Source: VGEM01 sp033764265 | GTDB lineage: Bacteria > Pseudomonadota > Alphaproteobacteria > Rhodospirillales > Rhodospirillaceae | Length of the DNA: 10,291 nucleotides | Assembly (NCBI GenBank): GCA_033764265.1 | Contig: JANRJB010000417.1 | Coordinates: forward strand, 1-10,291 | Direction: 5' to 3' | Shown: piece by piece, positions 6,239-10,291 of the stretch | How positions within the stretch are numbered: position 1 is the first letter of the stretch | How the letters are laid out: each line of letters begins with the position of its first letter | Notes under the pieces: model-generated | Databases searched by the model: none | Told to the model about the DNA's origin: nothing | Seen by the model: only the letters and a program-made list of their open reading frames with translations | Made by a program: the position numbers and the translations under genes

Positions 6239-7336
6239 ATGGCGCTGCCCACGCCCCGGCCCGGCGTCTTGGACATCCCCATCTACGTGGGCGGTAAAAC
6301 CCGCATCGAGGGGGCGACCCGGGTCATCAAGCTGTCCTCCAACGAAGCGGCCCTGGGCCCCAGCCCCAAGGCGGTGGCGGCCTATGCCGCCCGCGCCGAA
6401 AGCCTGCACCGCTACCCGGCCGGGGATTCGGGCGAACTGCGCGCGGCGATCGCCGAGATCGAGCGCGTGCCGGCGCGCCAGATCATCTGCGGCACGGGGT
6501 CCGACGAAATCCTCGGCCTGTTGTGCCGCGCCTACGCCGGCCCCGGCGACGAGGCGATCCACACCGACCATGGCTTCCTGATCTATCCGATTTACACCCT
6601 GAGCGTCGGGGCGACGCCGGTGGCGGTGCGCGAGCGCAACCTGACCGCCGACGTGGATGCGATCCTGGCCGCGGTCAGCCCGCGCACGCGGCTGGTGTTC
6701 CTGGCCAATCCCAACAACCCGACCGGCACCTACCTGCCGTTCGCCGAGATCGCGCGCCTGCGCGCGGCCCTGCGCGAGGACATCGTGCTGGTGCTCGACG
6801 CCGCCTACGCTGAGTTCATGACCGAACCGGATTATCGCGACGGGATGGCGCTGGCCGCGTCCACGCCCAACACCGTGGTCACGCGCACGTTCTCCAAAAT
6901 TCACGGCCTGGCCGCGTTGCGTCTGGGCTGGGGGTTCGCCGCCGAGGCGATCATCGACGCGCTGGAACGCCTGCGCGGACCGTTCAACGTCAATGCCCCG
7001 GCCCAGGCCGCGGGTGCGGCGTCGATCCGCGACACCGCGCACCTCGCCCGCGCCAAGGCGCACAATGCCAAGTGGATGGGCGTCATGGTCCAGCGCCTGC
7101 GCGGCCTGGGCCTGGACCTGGCGGGCGCGGCCGGCAACTTCGTGCTGCCGAAGTTTCCCGGTGGCGCCCGCAGCGCCGCCGCGGCCGATGCGTTCCTGCA
7201 GGCGCGCGGCATCATTGCCCGGCGCGTCGAAAACTACGGCCTGCCCGACCACCTGCGCATCACCATCGGCGCCGACGACGAAAACGAACAGGTGCTGACC
7301 GCGCTGGCCGAATTCATGGGGGCCGGCCGTGGCTGA
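6239..7336 (+). CDS. hisC: Histidinol-phosphate aminotransferase HisC (possibly also aromatic aminotransferase)
   Basis: A 365-residue PLP-dependent class I/II aminotransferase that converts imidazole-acetol phosphate to histidinol phosphate with glutamate as donor. The start PTPRPGVLDIPIYVGGK is the typical alphaproteobacterial HisC N-terminus. Seen in order are KLSSNEAALGPSP (31-43), RYPAGDSGELRAAIA, CGTGSDEIL (84-92, phosphate binding), FLANPNNPTGTY (154-165), LDAAYAEF (186-193), TFSKIHGLAALRLGWG with the PLP Lys220 and Arg228, and DHLRITIG with the substrate carboxylate Arg340. The catalytic set is complete. It overlaps tyrC by 8 bases; in Zymomonas mobilis the same pairing of a HisC-type enzyme with cyclohexadienyl dehydrogenase goes with use of aromatic keto acids or prephenate as extra substrates, so a dual role is plausible here (inference). 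The ribosome binding site is weak (AAGG 10 bases upstream). Confidence 0.96.
   Translation: MALPTPRPGVLDIPIYVGGKTRIEGATRVIKLSSNEAALGPSPKAVAAYAARAESLHRYPAGDSGELRAAIAEIERVPARQIICGTGSDEILGLLCRAYAGPGDEAIHTDHGFLIYPIYTLSVGATPVAVRERNLTADVDAILAAVSPRTRLVFLANPNNPTGTYLPFAEIARLRAALREDIVLVLDAAYAEFMTEPDYRDGMALAASTPNTVVTRTFSKIHGLAALRLGWGFAAEAIIDALERLRGPFNVNAPAQAAGAASIRDTAHLARAKAHNAKWMGVMVQRLRGLGLDLAGAAGNFVLPKFPGGARSAAAADAFLQARGIIARRVENYGLPDHLRITIGADDENEQVLTALAEFMGAGRG
7318..7322 (+). promoter_or_regulatory. Ribosome binding site of tyrC inside hisC
   Basis: GGGGG lies 6 bases before the GTG at 7329, within the last codons of hisC. It supports GTG as the tyrC start and the 8-base overlap of the two genes. 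Confidence 0.45.
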
Positions 7337-8219
7337 CGCATCGCCCGTCTTCGGCCGCGTGGCGTTCATCGGCATCGGCCTGATCGGCTCGTCGATGGCG
7401 CGCGTCATGCGCCGCGACCGGCTGGCCGGCACGATCGTCGCCTGCGCCCGCCGACAGGACACGCTGGAGGCTTGCACGCGCCTGGGCATCGCCGACGACG
7501 TCACCACCGATTACGCCACGGCCGCGCGCGGCGCCGACCTGGTGGTGATCGCCACGCCGGTCAGCACCAACGCCGCCATCGCCGCGGCCATCGCCCCGGC
7601 GCTGAAGCCGGGCGCGATCGTCACCGACGTGGGTTCGGTCAAGCGGGCGGTGATCGACGCCGTCGCCCCGCACATGCCGCCCGGCGTGCACTTCGTGCCG
7701 GGCCATCCGCTGGCCGGCACCGAGCATTCCGGGCCCGAGGCCGGCTTCGCCGAAGTGTTCCAGGGCCGCTGGTGCATCCTGACGCCGACACCGGGCGCCG
7801 ACCCCGGCGCGGTGGCGCGCATCGAGGGGTTCTGGCGCCAGGCCGGCTCGCGCATCGCCACCATGGACGCCGACCACCACGACAAGGTGCTGGCGATCAC
7901 CTCGCACCTGCCGCACCTGATCGCCTACACCATCGTTGGCACCGCCGCCGACCTGGCCGACGACCTCAAGCAGGAAGTGATCCAGTTCTCAGCCTCGGGC
8001 TTCCGCGACTTCACCCGCATCGCGGCGTCCGACCCGGTGATGTGGCGCGACATTTTCCTGAACAACAAGGACGCCACGCTCGAGGTGCTGCAGCGCTTCA
8101 CCGAGGATCTGACGGCGCTGCAGAAGGCCATCCGCCGCGGCGACGGCAAGACGCTGGAAGACCTGTTCGCCCGCACCCGCGCCATCCGCCGCGGCATCAT
8201 CGACGCCAAGCAAGCCTGA
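7329..8219 (+). CDS. tyrC: Prephenate / arogenate (cyclohexadienyl) dehydrogenase
   Basis: A 296-residue NAD(P)-linked dehydrogenase of the TyrA family that oxidatively decarboxylates prephenate (or arogenate) on the way to tyrosine. A Rossmann fold opens with VAFIGIGLIGSS (11-22, GxGxxG). ATPVST (75-80), TDVGSVK (99-105), GHPLAGTEHSG (125-135), TSHLPHLIAY (191-200) and GFRDFTRIA (224-232) follow, all hallmarks of the family, with the conserved His residues present. There is no chorismate mutase domain and no C-terminal ACT domain, so it is the short monofunctional form. It starts with GTG overlapping the hisC stop by 8 bases, so the two are almost certainly co-translated. The cofactor and prephenate-versus-arogenate preference cannot be read from the sequence with confidence. 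Confidence 0.95.
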   Translation: MADASPVFGRVAFIGIGLIGSSMARVMRRDRLAGTIVACARRQDTLEACTRLGIADDVTTDYATAARGADLVVIATPVSTNAAIAAAIAPALKPGAIVTDVGSVKRAVIDAVAPHMPPGVHFVPGHPLAGTEHSGPEAGFAEVFQGRWCILTPTPGADPGAVARIEGFWRQAGSRIATMDADHHDKVLAITSHLPHLIAYTIVGTAADLADDLKQEVIQFSASGFRDFTRIAASDPVMWRDIFLNNKDATLEVLQRFTEDLTALQKAIRRGDGKTLEDLFARTRAIRRGIIDAKQA

Positions 8220-8246
8220 TCTTCACCGCCCGAATCGGATCGACCC

Positions 8247-8918
8247 ATGGAAACCCAACCGCACCTGATCATCGCCAACAAGGCATATTCGTCGTGGTCG
8301 ATGCGCCCCTGGCTGGCGATGCGCGTCAATCAGGTGCCGTTCCGCGAGACGGTGGTGCCGTTGGGCCAGGACGATACGGCCGCGAACATCCGCAAGTACT
8401 CGCCGGCGGGCAAGGTGCCGGTGCTGCAGCACGGCGGGATCACCGTGTGGGATTCGCTCGCCATCCTCGAGTACCTGGCCGATGCGTTCTACGACCGGCC
8501 CTGGTGGCCGGCCGATCCGCACGCCCGCGCCGTGGCCCGCGCGGTGTCGGCCGAGATGCACTCCGGATTCATGGCGCTGCGTCAGTCGATGCCGATGAAC
8601 GTGCGCAAGTCGATCTCGACTCTGGTCCGCACGCCGGAGGTCAACGCCGACATCGCGCGCGTCGGCCAGATCTGGTCCGAATGTCGCCGGCAGTTCGGCG
8701 CCAAGGCCGCGCAGCCGGGGCCGTTCCTGTTCGGCGCCTTCAGCAACGCCGACGCGATGTATGCCCCGGTGGCGACCCGCTTCAAGACCTACAACGTGTC
8801 GCTCGACGTCGAGTGCCAAGCCTACGCCGACGCCATCCTGGCGCTGCCGGCGATGCGCGAATGGTACGCCGCGGCGGCCAAGGAACCGATGGTGATCGCC
8901 AAGTACGAATTAGGGTAG
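8247..8918 (+). CDS. Glutathione S-transferase family protein
   Basis: A 223-residue cytosolic GST-like protein. The thioredoxin-like N-terminal domain (about 5-82) contains NKAYSSWSMRPWLAM (11-25, where the catalytic Ser/Tyr normally sits), GKVPVL with the cis-Pro at 58, and VWDSLAILEYLAD with the Asp69-Ser70 pair that holds the gamma-glutamyl part of glutathione. The all-helical C-terminal domain (about 90-223) has FSNADAMYAPVATRF, matching the conserved N-capping box (S/T-x-x-D). The substrate is unknown. It starts 27 bases after tyrC on the same strand and may ride on the hisC-tyrC transcript, though its ribosome binding site is poor. Its last 9 bases overlap the end of the convergent DUF2125 gene. 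A glutathione-degrading chaC-like gene lies nearby, a possible thematic link (inference). Confidence 0.93.
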   Translation: METQPHLIIANKAYSSWSMRPWLAMRVNQVPFRETVVPLGQDDTAANIRKYSPAGKVPVLQHGGITVWDSLAILEYLADAFYDRPWWPADPHARAVARAVSAEMHSGFMALRQSMPMNVRKSISTLVRTPEVNADIARVGQIWSECRRQFGAKAAQPGPFLFGAFSNADAMYAPVATRFKTYNVSLDVECQAYADAILALPAMREWYAAAAKEPMVIAKYELG

Positions 8919-10019
8919 GGCGCCCAGGTCGACCCGCGACCAGTCCACCGGCGGCAGCTCCATCAGCGCAAGCGGACCGGCATACAGTTTGCCGTCCTGC
9001 GCGGTCACCGACACGCTTAGTTCCGGCGGCCCGCCGCCGGGCGGCGTGCGGGCGAGCAAGCCCAGAATCACCCGCGCCATGGACGCTGTGGCCGGGCGTA
9101 CCGCGCCGGTGTCCGCCAATCCGTCGACGGTCTCGAAGAAGCCGTTGAAGCGCACCGCCGCCGCGCCGATCGGCTGCAGGTTCTCGTCCAGCGACACGGT
9201 GCCCGAGCCCGACAGCGCCACCGGCGGCCAGTCGAGCGTGAGTTCCCGCAACTCCAGGGTGCCGCCGGCCTGCCGCCAGGCCTCCAGCGCCTGGGTCAGC
9301 GGCGTCTTCGTCAGGGGCGCGTCGGGCCCGCGCGGCAGTTCGAGCGGGCCGGTCAGGTCCGCGACCAGGCGCAGCGTGCGCACGTCCGTGGCGAATGGCG
9401 CGACCTCGGCCTCGGGAAACGCCATCCCGGTCGCCGACGCCGCCAGGTGAAACGACCCGGAGTCCGGCCGCGGTTCGGCGATCAGGGTGGCCGCGTCCAG
9501 CGCGAAGACGCGCGTGCCGCTTGCGCCGTCGGTCACTGCGGCGCCGGCCAGCGTCGCGGTCACCGCGGCCAGCTGTCCGCGCGCCGTCAGCACCGGCGCG
9601 ATGTCCAGGCGCGCGAGGGCGATGCGCGCGGCCACGCCGGGCGGCGTGAAGGCGCCGGCCAGTTCGTGCGCACCGGCCAGATCGACGGTGAACGACAAGG
9701 GCCGCCACGGGTGCGCCCACAGCCTGACTTCGGTCGTCCGCCACGACCAGCCGCCGGCGGTCACCGGCCGGCTCATGCGCCAGCCGGGCAGGGTGACGAC
9801 GGCGCGGCCGGGAAAACCGCCGACCCGCGGCGCGGTGTGTTCGACCATGGTCCCCGCGTCGCGCTGCGCCGCGATCCAGTCGCGCGCCTGATTCTGCAGC
9901 AGCAGCGCGGTGGCCAGCCACGCGCCGGCGTACAGCGCGACCGCTGCAATGAACAGGCCGCCGGTCCACGCCAGCGCGCGTTTGCGACCCTGTTCGCGCG
10001 CGGAAACATCTTCAGTCAT
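8910..10019 (-). CDS. DUF2125 family protein, single N-terminal membrane anchor
   Basis: A 369-residue protein of unknown function that I assign to the DUF2125 family from its overall pattern and its place beside tyrC and chaC. A short charged N-terminus (1-15) is followed by one membrane segment (about 16-41, with GGLFIAAVALYAGAWLATALLL), so the rest, rich in beta-strand-like alternation, most likely faces the periplasm. Recognisable pieces include APRVGGFPGRAVVTLPGWRM (63-82), WSWRTTEVRLWAHPWRPLSF (91-110), VSLDENLQPIGAAAVRFNGF (about 275-295) and, at the end, SVTAQDGKLYAGPLALMELPPVDW. AGGG 7 bases before the ATG supports the start. The gene stands alone on its strand, facing the GST gene and divergent from chaC. 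A role in the envelope is a guess from topology only. Confidence 0.82.
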   Translation of the reverse strand: MTEDVSAREQGRKRALAWTGGLFIAAVALYAGAWLATALLLQNQARDWIAAQRDAGTMVEHTAPRVGGFPGRAVVTLPGWRMSRPVTAGGWSWRTTEVRLWAHPWRPLSFTVDLAGAHELAGAFTPPGVAARIALARLDIAPVLTARGQLAAVTATLAGAAVTDGASGTRVFALDAATLIAEPRPDSGSFHLAASATGMAFPEAEVAPFATDVRTLRLVADLTGPLELPRGPDAPLTKTPLTQALEAWRQAGGTLELRELTLDWPPVALSGSGTVSLDENLQPIGAAAVRFNGFFETVDGLADTGAVRPATASMARVILGLLARTPPGGGPPELSVSVTAQDGKLYAGPLALMELPPVDWSRVDLGALP

Positions 10020-10135
10020 GCGCGCACCCTATCATGGCCATCGCGGCGATTTCAGGGCCGTCGGAATTGGCATTGACGGTGTCGTGCATCCATCACAGAC
10101 ATTCCGGCGCAAGCCGCTCCTGTCGAGAACAACCC

Positions 10136-10291
10136 GTGTCCGTACCCTATACACCCGTGCCGCCGCCGCCCGGCGATCCGCCGCTCGATCCCGCGGCACC
10201 GTGGGTGTTCGCCTACGGCTCGTTGATGTGGCGGCCCGGCTTCGCCCCCGCCGAAATCCGCGCCGCCAAGCTTGAAGGCTACCACCGCGAC
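10136..10291 (+). CDS. chaC: ChaC-like gamma-glutamylcyclotransferase (N-terminal part only)
   Basis: The first 52 codons of a gene that runs off the right edge. After a Pro-rich lead the frame reads PWVFAYGSLMWRPGF (22-36), the hallmark N-terminal motif of the ChaC family (the YGSL loop binds the gamma-glutamyl group), and continues with a Leu-Glu-Gly-Tyr-His-Arg segment typical of the next strand. ChaC enzymes act in the cytosol and split glutathione into 5-oxoproline and Cys-Gly. The start is uncertain: GTG at 10136 gives a normal-looking N-terminus but has a poor ribosome binding site, and in-frame GTG codons also occur at 10079 and 10157. The catalytic Glu lies outside the window. The gene is divergent from the DUF2125 gene across a spacer of about 116 bases. 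Confidence 0.87.
   Translation, partial: MSVPYTPVPPPPGDPPLDPAAPWVFAYGSLMWRPGFAPAEIRAAKLEGYHRD

Noticed and set aside
5996..7507. Minus-strand open frame of 503 codons opposite hisC
   Set aside because: It is an antisense reading of HisC and TyrC coding sequence with biased composition and no domain.
7472..9148. Plus-strand open frame of 558 codons across tyrC and the GST gene
   Set aside because: It is a shifted-frame reading of two well-supported genes, with runs of Arg, His and Gly and no motifs.
10073..10101. Promoter for chaC with TTGACG as -35
   Set aside because: The -35 is good, but no acceptable -10 occurs 16-18 bases downstream (best candidates match at only about 2 of 6 bases).

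Overview
The window is GC-rich (roughly 68-70% by eye) and densely coding. Short or overlapping gene junctions and several GTG/TTG-type starts suggest a free-living alphaproteobacterium. The run metX-metW, hisC-tyrC, DUF2125, chaC fits Alphaproteobacteria best, and the nearby type IV pilus genes with PilT make a Rhodospirillales-like lineage my best guess (inference). I count eleven protein-coding genes, two of them cut by the window edges. I see no RNA gene, insertion sequence, CRISPR array or phage segment.

Left block (1-3181, minus strand): a probable type IV pilus operon, read right to left as a type IV prepilin, then a secreted lytic transglycosylase fused to TPR repeats, then the retraction ATPase PilT, which runs off the left edge. 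The gaps are 13 and 41 bases. The fused protein would open or remodel peptidoglycan and scaffold pilus parts, the prepilin supplies a (minor) pilin, and PilT powers retraction.

Middle block: a 228-base divergent spacer separates the pilus operon from a plus-strand class I methyltransferase-like gene (3410-4168). That gene meets metW head-on, and the two stop codons share one TTAA. The minus-strand pair metX-metW (4165-5999) has a 4-base ATGA overlap and carries out homoserine O-acylation for methionine synthesis. A 239-base divergent control region lies between metX and hisC. It holds a tandem 10-base repeat, a candidate extended -10 promoter for metXW, and a candidate hisC promoter whose -10 sits inside a 7-base inverted repeat.

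Right block: on the plus strand, hisC and tyrC overlap by 8 bases and make histidine/tyrosine/phenylalanine precursors. A glutathione S-transferase gene follows 27 bases later and converges, with a 9-base overlap, on a minus-strand membrane-anchored DUF2125 protein. A divergent chaC-like gamma-glutamylcyclotransferase begins at the right edge.

Most of the window is ordinary amino-acid biosynthesis. I found no clear new system. The points most worth a second look are the transglycosylase-TPR fusion inside a pilus operon, the repeat-bearing metX/hisC control region, the methyltransferase-like protein with a degenerate SAM motif, and the uncharacterised DUF2125 protein.
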